A stretch of 64,000 nt of DNA from the NCBI RefSeq assembly GCF_024704835.1, contig NZ_JAMXBE010000003.1, positions 248,001-312,000 of the forward strand, read 5' to 3'. Shown piece by piece: positions 26,372 to 37,163 of this stretch; within the stretch, counting starts at the first letter, position 1, and the number at the start of each line of letters is the position of its first letter. The notes below the pieces were generated by a model, which saw nothing but the letters and a program-made list of their open reading frames with translations, had not been told where the DNA came from and ran no database searches. A program made the translations under genes and the position numbers. This stretch comes from Parapedobacter tibetensis. GTDB lineage: Bacteria > Bacteroidota > Bacteroidia > Sphingobacteriales > Sphingobacteriaceae.

Positions 26372-26493
26372 ATTGTTTAAATTATAGGTGTTATCGGATG
26401 AGCATACATCGATTGTGCCCATACCATTGGTTATTCCATAAATTATCATCTTGCCGGCTATCAGCCCCGGCACCCGGCTTTATTGTCTTGTTA

Positions 26494-29349
26494 TTAATCC
26501 AATTGAATGGTTTTCTCCTTTCCGTTGTATTTTATAGTTGTCATTCTCCCAGCTTCTTTGTCAAATCCTCCGGGTCGATCCTCCGTAATGTACCCGATTC
26601 GAAAGGTCCTGCTTTTCAGCATCCCATTGAATGTGCCCTTACGTTCACCAAACACCAATTGGCGTGTTGCATGATGGTAGTGCAGGGCTATCGTGCTGAA
26701 TGCTCCTTGTTCATAGTTGTAGTTGGTGCCTTCATCTTCATATAGGGTAAAATTACCATCGACTCCCGCATAGATGTAGAGGGTGATTTCTTCTGGCTTT
26801 TTCTCGTCGGTATATTGCACCGCCGGCCCCAACGGTAGGATGCTCCCCGCTTTTACAAACAGCGGCATACGCTCGTAAGGGGCCTCGGCCTCAATATGCT
26901 GCCCTCCTTGTATATATGCGCCGGAGTAGAAATCATACCAGCCTTGGCCACTTGGCAAATACACATTGCGTGATGTGGCACCTTTTTCGGTAACTGGACT
27001 AATCAATAAGTAAGGGCCGAAGAGGTATTGGTCGTTGATGTTGAGCACCTCCTTATCCTGGGCAAAATCCATGGCCATCCCCCTAATCATCGAATAATTA
27101 TCGAAATAGGTCTTACCGGCCAATGAGTAGTTATAGGGAAGCAAACGATACCGCAAGTTGATGGAATAGACCATACTCGCATAGGCTGGATGCCCTTCGG
27201 GAGCGATGTTGAACGGCTCACGGAAAGGAAACTGCCCATGTGCCCTGAAGAGGGGGAGAAATGCCCCATACTGATACCAGCGCGCATTCAGTTCACGCCA
27301 TTCTTCCAAGTCATCGGCATTGGGGTTATGGAAGCGCTTTTCTACCAGGAATCCACCCGCATCCATGGTCCAATAAGGTGTACCCGACATGGAGAAATTA
27401 ATCCCTGCAGAAATCTGATCCTTCATATCATGCCAGCGGGATGAGATATCACCACTCCAAGCCGCGGCGGCGTAGCGTTGTTGGCCGGCAAAATATGAAC
27501 GCGTGAGGATGAATACCCGCTTGTTAGGGTCCGTTTGTCGTTGCCCTTCGTAAATACCTCGTGCATTTTCTAATGGGAAGGCATTATAGTACCTTACTGA
27601 TGAACCAATGGCTGGCTGCATCACGGATTTCCGCTCTTCCAGGTTGATGTTGGAGTGGATATCTGGTTCGCTAGCATCCATCCACCAAGCATCTATCCCT
27701 TTTTTATAGAGCTTTTCATTCATCAAGTCCCAAAACCCTTGTCGCGCACTTGCATTGAACGGGTCATAGAAGGTAGAGGTATAGCCTTTGCCTATCCAAT
27801 CGCGGCGACCGTCATGGATATTACGCATATACAACCATCCATTGTCCCTGAAATGCGTATATACACTGGACTCCTCATTGATTTTCGGCCACACAGAGAT
27901 CATAATTCTGAAATGATCCCGATGCAAACTATTGATCATGCCATCGGGGTCAGGGAATCGACCGGCATCAAAATCGTGACTGCCCCAGTCATGCTCGCGC
28001 CAATACGACCAATCTTGCACCATGTTGTCTATGGGTATGCGCCGCTTGCGGAATTCGGCGGCCACATCCAACAGTTCTTGTTGCGTTTTATAGCGCTCGC
28101 GGCTTTGCCAGAAACCAAAGGACCACCTGGGCATGATGGGTGCACGGCCCGTGAGGTGCCGATACCCGCCAATGACATCGTCCATATTATCACCAGCAAT
28201 GAAGTAATAGTCTACCGCATCGCCGGCTTCCGAGTCAAAAGAAAAAAGCTGGGGACCAACTTCAGGAAGTGGTCGCTGCCAATTGATGCTGAGATAAGCC
28301 TCACCACCATCCGGCAACCATTCTACCCTGATGGGATACTTTTGATCCTTTTCCATCGTTAAATCCAATTCAAAGGATCCGGCATTCCATGATTCGCGCC
28401 AGCGGTCCTGTTGAAGCTCACCATTTATCCACACTTTTAGGTATCCAGAATACTTAAAATGTAGACGATGCAGGCCCTCATAGGGCGATTCAATCTGCCC
28501 CTCATAATGCACCAAGCTTTGGGAGAGGTCTATCGCTTTGGGCAATTTGTGTTGATCGGTCAGGTAAGCGTATTCTACCGTTGACTCAGGCCGTGAAACG
28601 ATTACGTTATCAGGGTTATTTCTATCCCGGTAAGTGGCTGTTAGCCAGCCCTGCTCGCCATCGGAAGCATGCAACTTGAATGAAGAAAGAGGTAGCAAGG
28701 GACGGATGTCGCCTGCTTTGGTGATGGAATAGTTATGCCAAAGGATACCATAATTCTTGGTTGACAACAAAAAGGGCACGCCAATCGTCGTATTGTATTG
28801 CAAAAGCGTCACCTGCCGCCCTTGATAATTCATCACCCCGTTTTGATGTTGCCCTAGACCATAAAGTCCTTCATCCTCAGTGATCACAAACCCTTGTTTC
28901 ACCTGATAAAAGGCATCCCCACCAAACGCATCAGCTACAAACGATTGTGCATTCCTCTTCTGTTCGGTCACAATGGGATTGCCCATCCGATCATGGAAAT
29001 CTACCACACCGGTGTGCAGCGAGATATGGGCCACCAATGATGCTGTTTCAAGCGATAACATGTCGCCTTTCTCCTCCAGCGTCCATGGCCCCGCCGTACG
29101 CCTAAGGGAATCGACAATAATCAACGACTCCCGCTGGATTGCTTCATGACCCAACGGTCTTGACACCACATGGATAATTTCGTCTGTAATGACTTCCAAT
29201 TCCAACTGCTGATTAATAGCCGTCTGGAGTCCCTTATATTCAATAGTGACACCAAAATCCGTTTGGATATATGTTGCCTTATTGGATTGCGCCATCGTTG
29301 GCATGGCGGCAATAATCATCAAGTATAATGCAATAAATAGGAATCTCAT
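26494..29349 (-). CDS. GH31 glycoside hydrolase with inserted PA14-like domain (alpha-xylosidase/alpha-glucosidase type)
   Basis: 951 residues with signal peptide (cut near PTMAQS). Order: N-terminal GH31 beta-sandwich, a PA14-like insert at about 270-365 (ESPYEGLHRLHFKYSGYLKV, RVEWLPDGGEAYLSINW), then the catalytic barrel with WWMDASEPD (nucleophile Asp about 558) and WSGDIS (acid/base Asp about 634), and C-terminal sandwiches. The PA14 insert is typical of xyloglucan-active alpha-xylosidases such as those of Cellvibrio and Bacteroides, so removal of alpha-xylose is a fair inference; alpha-glucosidase activity remains possible. Same strand as susC, 122 bases upstream of it. Confidence 0.92.
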   Translation of the reverse strand: MRFLFIALYLMIIAAMPTMAQSNKATYIQTDFGVTIEYKGLQTAINQQLELEVITDEIIHVVSRPLGHEAIQRESLIIVDSLRRTAGPWTLEEKGDMLSLETASLVAHISLHTGVVDFHDRMGNPIVTEQKRNAQSFVADAFGGDAFYQVKQGFVITEDEGLYGLGQHQNGVMNYQGRQVTLLQYNTTIGVPFLLSTKNYGILWHNYSITKAGDIRPLLPLSSFKLHASDGEQGWLTATYRDRNNPDNVIVSRPESTVEYAYLTDQHKLPKAIDLSQSLVHYEGQIESPYEGLHRLHFKYSGYLKVWINGELQQDRWRESWNAGSFELDLTMEKDQKYPIRVEWLPDGGEAYLSINWQRPLPEVGPQLFSFDSEAGDAVDYYFIAGDNMDDVIGGYRHLTGRAPIMPRWSFGFWQSRERYKTQQELLDVAAEFRKRRIPIDNMVQDWSYWREHDWGSHDFDAGRFPDPDGMINSLHRDHFRIMISVWPKINEESSVYTHFRDNGWLYMRNIHDGRRDWIGKGYTSTFYDPFNASARQGFWDLMNEKLYKKGIDAWWMDASEPDIHSNINLEERKSVMQPAIGSSVRYYNAFPLENARGIYEGQRQTDPNKRVFILTRSYFAGQQRYAAAAWSGDISSRWHDMKDQISAGINFSMSGTPYWTMDAGGFLVEKRFHNPNADDLEEWRELNARWYQYGAFLPLFRAHGQFPFREPFNIAPEGHPAYASMVYSINLRYRLLPYNYSLAGKTYFDNYSMIRGMAMDFAQDKEVLNINDQYLFGPYLLISPVTEKGATSRNVYLPSGQGWYDFYSGAYIQGGQHIEAEAPYERMPLFVKAGSILPLGPAVQYTDEKKPEEITLYIYAGVDGNFTLYEDEGTNYNYEQGAFSTIALHYHHATRQLVFGERKGTFNGMLKSRTFRIGYITEDRPGGFDKEAGRMTTIKYNGKEKTIQLD

Positions 29350-29558
29350 GGTTATAAAAACTTACGCGGTGGCTTACTCCAGTTAACATTGGCTAATGTA
29401 CCCTTGTCTTACAGCACAAGCATACAGTGGTTAGCTATAGCACAAAATTAAGGGGGATATCGGGTTACGGGGGGATGCTTATGTTAACAATTTGGGGTGA
29501 TTTGGTAAACCTTCTTTGCCTTTTCGCCTATAATCACTTGTTTTGGGCCTTTCAGCCA

Positions 29559-32500
29559 TCAGGTTTCCTTGCGATATGCCGATGGGGAAGTATTGTACAA
29601 GGACTTGAAATACTTGCTGAATTGCTTGGGGTTCCCAAACCCCACTTCGTATGCCACCTCAGCCACATTCATCCCCGATTGCTCTAACAATTGGGCTGCC
29701 TGCCTGAGGCGTATATTGCGAATAAATTCAGATGGTGTGTATCCGCTAAGGGTAAGTATTCGTTTATAAAGGCCTACTCTGCTTATATTCATCTCTCTCG
29801 CCAATAGCTCCACGGAAAAATTGGGGTTGCCCATGTTGCGTGTGATGACGTCTAATGCTTTGCGCATAAACTGTTCATCGACAGAAATCACTTTTTTTTC
29901 TTCTGGCCGTACATCAAGTTGCTTTCTAAATGTCCTTTCCATGGCCTCCCTTTGTTTAAGGAGGCTGCTCACCTTAGACCGCAATAGTTCAAAATTGAAG
30001 GGTTTTATGATGTAATCTGCTGCACCAGCCTTGATTCCCGCCAACTGTGTGCTTTCATCGGCCATGGCAGTAAGTAGGATCAATGGAATATGCCGTGTAC
30101 GGTTGTCTTTTTTTAGCCGGAGGCAGAACGCCACACCGTCATCTCCAGGCATACTCACATCCGAAACAATGATATCGGGATGAAAGGCCAATGCTAGCGA
30201 CCATCCCTCTTCGGCGTCCTTGGCTTCCTGTATGGAGAAATACGCGCGTAGGTTATCTTTCAAATAAAACCGGAAGTCTTCGTCGTCTTCTACCAACAAT
30301 ACACGTCGCATGCTCCCTGTTGATGGTGCTTCACTGGCTTTCGCCAGCAATAGCGGCTGCTCATTAAGCACTTCTTTTGCTACGTCAATATCTCCGTTTA
30401 CAATTTCCATTAACGGGATGGTGACCGTAAAGGCGCTCCCCTCGTTTGGGATGCTCTCCACATCGATTTTTCCATTCAGCAGTAGTGTATATTCCTTGAC
30501 TATGGCAAGACCAATGCCGCTACCTTGATTGAGCATACTAGGCGGCGTATCATGTTGGAAATAACGGTCGAATATCCGAGCTTGATTTTCCTGAGGGATA
30601 CCGATTCCCGTGTCGCGAACCGTAATGGTCATTTCCCGTTCTGGTTTACCCATAGATTCAGGCGTGAATGACACGTCCACCGTTACCTGGCCACCCACCG
30701 GTGTAAACTTGAATGCATTGGATAACAGGTTAAATAAGATCCGTTCCAATTTATCATGGTCAAACCACACGTATAAATGTGTTTCAGGCATTGAAAGTCT
30801 ATAATCAATCCGTTTTCGTTCTGCCAAATCTGTAAATGACCCAAAATGCTGTTGAATGGCCATGGCAATATCACCTTTTTCGGGATTCAATTGCAATACC
30901 TGTGTGTCTATCTTCCTGAAATCGAGCAGCTGGTTTACGAGGTTGAGCAAGCGTTTGGCGTTGCGTTGCACAAGGATGAGGTGCTGTCTTGTGGAATCGT
31001 CTGTAGCCTCACTGGCCAGTTTGTCAAGGGGCGCAAGGATAAGGCTTATCGGTGTCCGGAATTCATGGCTTACATTGGTGAAAAATCGGGTTTTCATCCG
31101 GTCCAATTCGCGTATCCGACGAGCTTCTTCCCGCTCTTGACGCAGGGCAAAACGCGTTTTCTCACGCATTCGTTCAATATGTCGTACCAACAACAGCGCA
31201 CTCACGAATACCACCAAATAAGCAAAGTAGGCCCATCCTGTTTTCCAGAACGGTGGTAATATGGTGATATCTACCAGCGTGTACTCATCACTCCATGATT
31301 CATTATCTGTAGAGGTCATTACCTTGAAGCGATAATCGCCCGGATCCAGGTTGGTGAATGTAGCCTTGCGCGATTCATTGTCCATCACCAACCATTCCTC
31401 ACCAAAACCTTCGAGTTTATAGCGGAAATAAACCCCGTCCTTATGCAGGAAGTATAAGGATGCTACTTCCAGGCTCAATACATTCTGGTCATGCGGAAGC
31501 GTTATTTTACGAGTATGGCTGGGAGCGGTAGGTAATATGATACTACGGTTAAACAATTGAAAGTCGGTCAAAACCGGCTTGGGCAGTACGGAGGTATGCA
31601 CGATCCGTGATGGATCGATGATGTTGAAGCCCGATGGGCCACCAAAGAGCAGTTCGCCACTCACCAAGCGCCGCGCAGCATTTTCATTGAAGGCCGTGGC
31701 TTGAAGGCCGTCACGGCGATCGTAGTTCCTAAAGCGCCAATGGCGAGGTGCTGATTGCACCTGCCTAATGGCCGAAAGGCCCTTTGCGGTACTCACCCAA
31801 ATGGTGCCCTCCATATCTTCCTCAATGGTCAATACCGAATTATCAGGCAGCCCATCCTCCACCCGAAACACGTCGAAATCCATCGTACCGGGCCGGTACA
31901 GGTTGAGCCCCTCTCGCGTGGCCACCCAAATCCGATGCCGGCTATCTTCCAATATATCCGCCACATAGTCGTTGCTCAGGCTGTTGGCATTCCGTGAATC
32001 ATAGGAAAAATACCGATATTGACCATTACCTTGTTCTAACACCTCCACTCCCTTCTCTGTACCAAACCAAATGTTATGCTCATGGTCTTCCATGATGACC
32101 GAAACGTAAGAGGACCGAGGCCCACCATCAGCACCGAAACCCAATGGGGTGAACGTTCCCCTTTGCCTGTCCATCAAATTTACCCCGCCCGAAAGGGTGC
32201 CAATCCAAAAACGACCCTTGGAATCCTCATATATTTCCCACACGCTATTGTCACTGATGCTTTTCGAATTGGAAGGATTGTGCTTATATTGGACAAACCT
32301 ACGTCCATCAAACCGATTGAGCCCGCCGTAATAGGTACCCACCCACAGCACACCTGCTTTATCGAGATAAAGGCTCACAATCACATCACTACTTAAGCTA
32401 TAGGGATCTTTGGGATTGTGCGTATATTGCGTAAAGCGGTTTTCACGCCGATTAAAATAGATAAGCCCACCTCCGTTTGTTCCAATCCAAATATTGCCCA

Positions 32501-33629
32501 CTTGGTCTTCCACAAAACAGTTTACATCATCAAAGGGCAGTCCCGTTGGATCCCCGCGATGGCTCCTATACAGTGGGAACTGTACCTGATGCTGGTGGTA
32601 ATAGCTCAACCCTCCCTTGAACGTGCCCACCCACATCATGCCGTCCACGTCCCGGTAGAGTGTTGTGGTGCTGTTGTGCGATAAGCTGCGGTCATTGAAT
32701 TCATCATTCACAAGGTAGGCCATGCTATGGTCCTTTTTATCGAACAAGTTGATCCCTCCATGGTCGGTGGCAAGCCACATCCTTCCTTCCACGTCCTGGT
32801 CGATGTTGGTCACAAAATTATTATTGAGCCTTACCCCTTCGGATTGCGTATGTAAATGTTTGGGTGGATATTGTATATCGGGCCACCAATACACCCCTAT
32901 GGGGACGTTCTTGGCGTACACCCATGGACGGCCATCACGGTCAATGAAGAGCTTATAGTTGGCCCGGGTTTCCGTGGCCGGAGTATAAATTGATTCCGAC
33001 CATTGGATGGCCAAGGTATTGGGGTCGAGCCGTTGAACCAAGCCCAGTTCACTGACCAGCCAAATACTGCCATCCCCGCCCAAGGACATACTCGTAAAGG
33101 GCGCTGCCCCTGGTGCACCCCTATATTCCCTCAACTCATGTTGTTGTGCGTCATATCCGTAGAGCTGCCCATTGCCATGCAAAAACCAGTATCTTCCCAT
33201 TGAATCCTGTTTGATACTTAATACATCACCAGCCGGAATACCCATTTCCATCAATACGCTATCCGCATTACGGATAAAGCGTGCCGTGCGGGCATCGTAT
33301 ATGTTATAGCCCATCTGGGTCTTCACCCATAGCCGGCCTTCCGGGCCCATAAACAAGTCGTTTATTCCATTGTCCATGAGACTCTGCATATCTTTAGGGA
33401 TATGCCTGAATAATTTTACTTGATGGCCATCATAGCGGTTGAGCCCCGCCGGAGTGCCGAACCATAGAAACCCTTGGTCGTCTTTAAGAATCGCGGTGAT
33501 GTTATTGTGGGATAAGCCATCATCCATATCCAATTGTTGGAATTGTACTGTTTGTGCTGTCGCGATTACCAGCCATACTCCTGGGCACATACACAATACG
33601 ATTGACAAAAAGAAGCGTAACATGGTCAC
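29559..33629 (-). CDS. Hybrid two-component system sensor/regulator (HTCS)
   Basis: 1356 residues. Order: signal peptide; periplasmic propeller repeats (many NDIxxL/GxxWxGT-type Reg_prop motifs such as DKAGVLWVGTYYGGLNRFDG) to about 680; Y_Y_Y domain to about 785; one membrane segment (WAYFAYLVVFVSALLLV); HisKA with phospho-His in NVSHEFRTP (about 852); HATPase_c (DTGIGIP, GSGIGLAIV); receiver with phospho-Asp in IIVSDVSMPGDDG (about 1155); AraC-type HTH to the end (EVAYEVGFGNPKQFSKYFK). HTCS proteins bind an oligosaccharide in the periplasm and switch on the adjoining PUL; here susC/D sets lie on both sides. Confidence 0.97.
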   Translation of the reverse strand: MTMLRFFLSIVLCMCPGVWLVIATAQTVQFQQLDMDDGLSHNNITAILKDDQGFLWFGTPAGLNRYDGHQVKLFRHIPKDMQSLMDNGINDLFMGPEGRLWVKTQMGYNIYDARTARFIRNADSVLMEMGIPAGDVLSIKQDSMGRYWFLHGNGQLYGYDAQQHELREYRGAPGAAPFTSMSLGGDGSIWLVSELGLVQRLDPNTLAIQWSESIYTPATETRANYKLFIDRDGRPWVYAKNVPIGVYWWPDIQYPPKHLHTQSEGVRLNNNFVTNIDQDVEGRMWLATDHGGINLFDKKDHSMAYLVNDEFNDRSLSHNSTTTLYRDVDGMMWVGTFKGGLSYYHQHQVQFPLYRSHRGDPTGLPFDDVNCFVEDQVGNIWIGTNGGGLIYFNRRENRFTQYTHNPKDPYSLSSDVIVSLYLDKAGVLWVGTYYGGLNRFDGRRFVQYKHNPSNSKSISDNSVWEIYEDSKGRFWIGTLSGGVNLMDRQRGTFTPLGFGADGGPRSSYVSVIMEDHEHNIWFGTEKGVEVLEQGNGQYRYFSYDSRNANSLSNDYVADILEDSRHRIWVATREGLNLYRPGTMDFDVFRVEDGLPDNSVLTIEEDMEGTIWVSTAKGLSAIRQVQSAPRHWRFRNYDRRDGLQATAFNENAARRLVSGELLFGGPSGFNIIDPSRIVHTSVLPKPVLTDFQLFNRSIILPTAPSHTRKITLPHDQNVLSLEVASLYFLHKDGVYFRYKLEGFGEEWLVMDNESRKATFTNLDPGDYRFKVMTSTDNESWSDEYTLVDITILPPFWKTGWAYFAYLVVFVSALLLVRHIERMREKTRFALRQEREEARRIRELDRMKTRFFTNVSHEFRTPISLILAPLDKLASEATDDSTRQHLILVQRNAKRLLNLVNQLLDFRKIDTQVLQLNPEKGDIAMAIQQHFGSFTDLAERKRIDYRLSMPETHLYVWFDHDKLERILFNLLSNAFKFTPVGGQVTVDVSFTPESMGKPEREMTITVRDTGIGIPQENQARIFDRYFQHDTPPSMLNQGSGIGLAIVKEYTLLLNGKIDVESIPNEGSAFTVTIPLMEIVNGDIDVAKEVLNEQPLLLAKASEAPSTGSMRRVLLVEDDEDFRFYLKDNLRAYFSIQEAKDAEEGWSLALAFHPDIIVSDVSMPGDDGVAFCLRLKKDNRTRHIPLILLTAMADESTQLAGIKAGAADYIIKPFNFELLRSKVSSLLKQREAMERTFRKQLDVRPEEKKVISVDEQFMRKALDVITRNMGNPNFSVELLAREMNISRVGLYKRILTLSGYTPSEFIRNIRLRQAAQLLEQSGMNVAEVAYEVGFGNPKQFSKYFKSLYNTSPSAYRKET

Positions 33630-33743
33630 AACAAGGTTTTGGTTACCTTTAATCTATTTGTCAAACCTACGAAAAATTTATCGAGGCATCGTGAAATTGT
33701 AAAACCCAATGCCGATAGTTAAGCCCCTTTAACCTTGCATGTT

Positions 33744-33768
33744 CTTACCCAAATGGGGTAAGTTTTTC
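33744..33768 (+). terminator. Terminator-like hairpin upstream of the plus-strand susC
   Basis: CTTACCC-AAATG-GGGTAAG followed by TTTTT, a small intrinsic-terminator shape. No plus-strand gene ends before it (the HTCS diverges at 33629), so it would sit in the susC leader and could act as an attenuator. Confidence 0.5.
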
Positions 33769-33949
33769 TACACCTTCTTTTTCTATTTTTCATTATACTA
33801 TTCTGAATATGAATCATATGCATAAAACTGGAACGGTTTTTACATCTTATCTCACGAGAATCAATGGACTCCATTCGGGAGAAAACGCATCTACCCCCAG
33901 ACAGTCAATTATAAAAAACAAAACACTAGCTTCAGGCGTATACTACATT

Positions 33950-36900
33950 ATGGAAAAAAATATTGGAAACTATGTGATCACCTATTCCTCTTATTTCACT
34001 TCGGTAAAGATCAGCATAGTTTGCTGGGGCATTATACTTTCACTTCATAGCCAAAAAACCAAAGCTTCAGGTTTATCCGTTCGTCATCAAATTACCAACC
34101 AGGACACAATCAAAGCACAAGACACCGCCAAGCAAGACGCTGTAAAAGGCCGGGTGACCGACAGTAAAAAAGCCCCGTTAGCTGGAGTCACCATTGAAGT
34201 TAAGGGTACAGATGTTCTTGTACAGTCTGATGAAGAAGGAGCTTTCGAAATCAAAACTTCGGCAGACTCCTCTTCCATGTTGGTGTTTTCCCTGCTGGGG
34301 TTCGAAACCTTTGAAATGCCCATGAACTTAGCCAATGGACAAACCATTGAACTCACGGAAGCTGCTGCCGAGGCTTTAGATGAGGTGGTGGTAATCGGCT
34401 ACGGCACGGTGCAGAAGAAAAACCTTACCGGGGCAGTAAGCACCCTCAAGGGTGCAGACTTTCAGAACAATGCCATTACCAACACGGAAGAAGGTATTGC
34501 CGGCAAAATTGCAGGTGTACGGGTGAGTCAGCCTTCGGGACTACCTGGGTCTGCCATGAACGTCAAAATTCGGGGGATTAATTCCATCACGGCCTCCAGT
34601 TCGCCCCTGTACGTGGTTGACGGTATCCCGCAAGACCATATGCGCAATATAAATCCCCGGGATATCGCGTCCATGGAAGTGCTGAAAGACGCTTCTTCAG
34701 CGGCGATATATGGAGCCCGGGGAGGCAATGGCGTAATTGTTATTACCACCCGTTCGGGTGCGGAAGGCAAAACGCAAATCGATTTTGATGCCTATACCGG
34801 TTTTCAGAAAGTAGATAATGTATTGCCCATGATGAATACCGAGGATTACACCGCTTACATCATGTATGTGCGCAATGAACGTTTCCGGCTCACGGGCGGC
34901 GATTTGAGCCAGCCTATTACAAGCCGTCCAGCCGAGTTCCAATACCCGGAATCCTACCTGACACCCGGTAGCTTACCCAACAACAATTGGCAAGATATCA
35001 TCTACCGCCGGGCAATGATGCAAAATTACAACCTCAATGTATCAGGGGGTGGCGAAATCGGATCGTATGTGGTGTCAGGAGGGTACCTACGGCAAGATGG
35101 GGTAATGCACCATACGGGTTTTGAGCGTTACAATTTGCGGGCAAATACGCTATTCAATATCGGAGAAGCCCTAAAAATAGGGGCAAACCTTGCCTTGTCT
35201 GCCACTCGGCAAAACAACCCCAATACCGAAGGCAAGGAAAGCAATGCACATTACGCCATCGTGATGCCTCCTGTTGTAGGTATCGATCAGAATACGGAGG
35301 CAACAGGTTATTCACAAGCACAAACCTTTATCAACCCACTGGTGCGGTTGGAAGAAATGACCGCAGCAGGCAAAGGCACCAACATTCAGCTCAATACCTT
35401 TGCGGATTATACCCCCATCCCTGAGTTGACTTTGCGCTCCCAATTGGGGTATAATTCCCATAATGCTACATATAATGAATTTATTCCATTCAATGTCAAT
35501 AAGGGAGCACAAGCCACCGGGTTCGCTACTAACCGCAATACATACCATTTCAGCATCCAAAATACGGCGAACTATGTCCCCGACCTCGGGGACAGTCATT
35601 TTTTGGATGTCCTTTTGGGGCAGAGCTTTGAACGTTTCCGTGAGGAATACATGGCGGCAGGCGGCGATGGCTATCCCAATGACTTGATACCTTCACTCAA
35701 TAATGCAGGCAATCCCACGTTGGCTACCACCTCCATTGGCGTGAACGCCATCACCTCATTCTTTGGCCGTATACAATATCATTTTTTGGATAAGTACCTG
35801 CTCTCCTTGGCGGCGCGCTATGATGGGTCTTCACGGTTCGGCCCCAATAATAAGTGGGGTTTGTTTCCTTCCCTTTCCGTGGGTTGGAAGATCAACGAGG
35901 AAAATTTCCTGAGCGACGTGGAATGGATGTCGCTGCTTAAAATCAGGGCATCCATTGGTATGGCGGGCAATGACCGTATCGGCAACTATGAACACATTTC
36001 TTTGCTTGCCGGACAAAACTATAACCTCAATGGCAAGTTGGTAAATGGGCTGGTGCCTTCCAACATTCCTAATCCCAACTTGAGCTGGGAGACCACCATA
36101 TCGCGTGATATAGGGTTGGATGTTTTTCTGTTCGAGGACCGGATACAGTTTACTGCCGATATGTATTTCAACCGCACGCGCGATCTGTTACTCAGGGTGC
36201 CCGTCACCCGTTTGAGTGGTTTTTCTACCATCCGCCGCAACATCGGCGAGATGCAAAACAATGGATGGGAGCTCCAGCTTACCACCCAGAACATCAATAA
36301 TGAATCCCTACGTTGGAATACGTCGTTCAACTTCTCTCAAAACCGAAATAAGGTATTGAGCATGGGGCCAGATAATGCGCCGATTATCATCAACTCATGG
36401 AATGGCGATGCCTTTGTGACTCGTGTGGGCCATCCCGTAGGTAGCTATTACATGTATCGCACACAGGGGTTGCTTACAGCGTCGGATTTTGACGCCGATG
36501 GCAATCCGCTAGTACCTACACTTGATGGGCAATTGGCCGGCAATTTGAGGGCGGTAGACGTCAATGGCGATGGCATCATTAATACGGACGACCAGGCAGC
36601 CGTTGGTAGTTTCCAGCCCGATTTTTTATGGGGCATATCCAGCAAGCTGTCGTTCAAAGGGTTCGATTTCAGTTTCGACCTGCAGGGTCAGCAAGGGGGC
36701 GAGATCTTCTATCAGGGACGAAGGGGATTTGATAACGGCGTGGGTGATGGCACCAACCAATACAGCCGCTGGCGCTATTCCTACAAATCTCCTGAGAGCA
36801 TGGCTTCCATTCCCGCAGGGCGTGATATGACTTGGGATGGTGAAACACCCAATTTTTTTGGTGTGAACCCATTTTATAATGATACGTGGGTGTATGATGC

Positions 36901-37144
36901 GTCATTTGTCCGTATCCGCAACATCACCTTGGGGTATAACCTGCCATCGAGTTTGCTTGAACGCTTGAAAATAAGCAACGCCCGTATTTATGTGATGGGA
37001 GATAATGTATACACGTTTACCGATTATCCTGGAGCCAATCCTGAGGCAAATAATGAAGGCAATGAAAGCACGGCTGCAGGTGTAGATTATGGGGCATATC
37101 CCCTTTCACGCCGGTATACCTTGGGCATTAATGTGGTATTTTGA
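33950..37144 (+). CDS. susC: SusC/RagA TonB-dependent transporter
   Basis: 1064 residues from ATG 33950 (the frame is open from 33809, 1111 residues; the longer N-terminus does not look like a signal). Signal region VKISIVCWGIILSLHSQ, CarboxypepD_reg-like domain (KGRVTDSKKAPLAGVTIEVKG), plug with DEVVVIGYGTVQKKN and SAAIYGARGGNGVIVITT, and a barrel ending TLGINVVF. Divergent from the HTCS gene, which probably controls it. No STN domain. Confidence 0.94.
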   Translation: MEKNIGNYVITYSSYFTSVKISIVCWGIILSLHSQKTKASGLSVRHQITNQDTIKAQDTAKQDAVKGRVTDSKKAPLAGVTIEVKGTDVLVQSDEEGAFEIKTSADSSSMLVFSLLGFETFEMPMNLANGQTIELTEAAAEALDEVVVIGYGTVQKKNLTGAVSTLKGADFQNNAITNTEEGIAGKIAGVRVSQPSGLPGSAMNVKIRGINSITASSSPLYVVDGIPQDHMRNINPRDIASMEVLKDASSAAIYGARGGNGVIVITTRSGAEGKTQIDFDAYTGFQKVDNVLPMMNTEDYTAYIMYVRNERFRLTGGDLSQPITSRPAEFQYPESYLTPGSLPNNNWQDIIYRRAMMQNYNLNVSGGGEIGSYVVSGGYLRQDGVMHHTGFERYNLRANTLFNIGEALKIGANLALSATRQNNPNTEGKESNAHYAIVMPPVVGIDQNTEATGYSQAQTFINPLVRLEEMTAAGKGTNIQLNTFADYTPIPELTLRSQLGYNSHNATYNEFIPFNVNKGAQATGFATNRNTYHFSIQNTANYVPDLGDSHFLDVLLGQSFERFREEYMAAGGDGYPNDLIPSLNNAGNPTLATTSIGVNAITSFFGRIQYHFLDKYLLSLAARYDGSSRFGPNNKWGLFPSLSVGWKINEENFLSDVEWMSLLKIRASIGMAGNDRIGNYEHISLLAGQNYNLNGKLVNGLVPSNIPNPNLSWETTISRDIGLDVFLFEDRIQFTADMYFNRTRDLLLRVPVTRLSGFSTIRRNIGEMQNNGWELQLTTQNINNESLRWNTSFNFSQNRNKVLSMGPDNAPIIINSWNGDAFVTRVGHPVGSYYMYRTQGLLTASDFDADGNPLVPTLDGQLAGNLRAVDVNGDGIINTDDQAAVGSFQPDFLWGISSKLSFKGFDFSFDLQGQQGGEIFYQGRRGFDNGVGDGTNQYSRWRYSYKSPESMASIPAGRDMTWDGETPNFFGVNPFYNDTWVYDASFVRIRNITLGYNLPSSLLERLKISNARIYVMGDNVYTFTDYPGANPEANNEGNESTAAGVDYGAYPLSRRYTLGINVVF

Positions 37145-37163
37145 TCGCTAACAATTAAAAACA

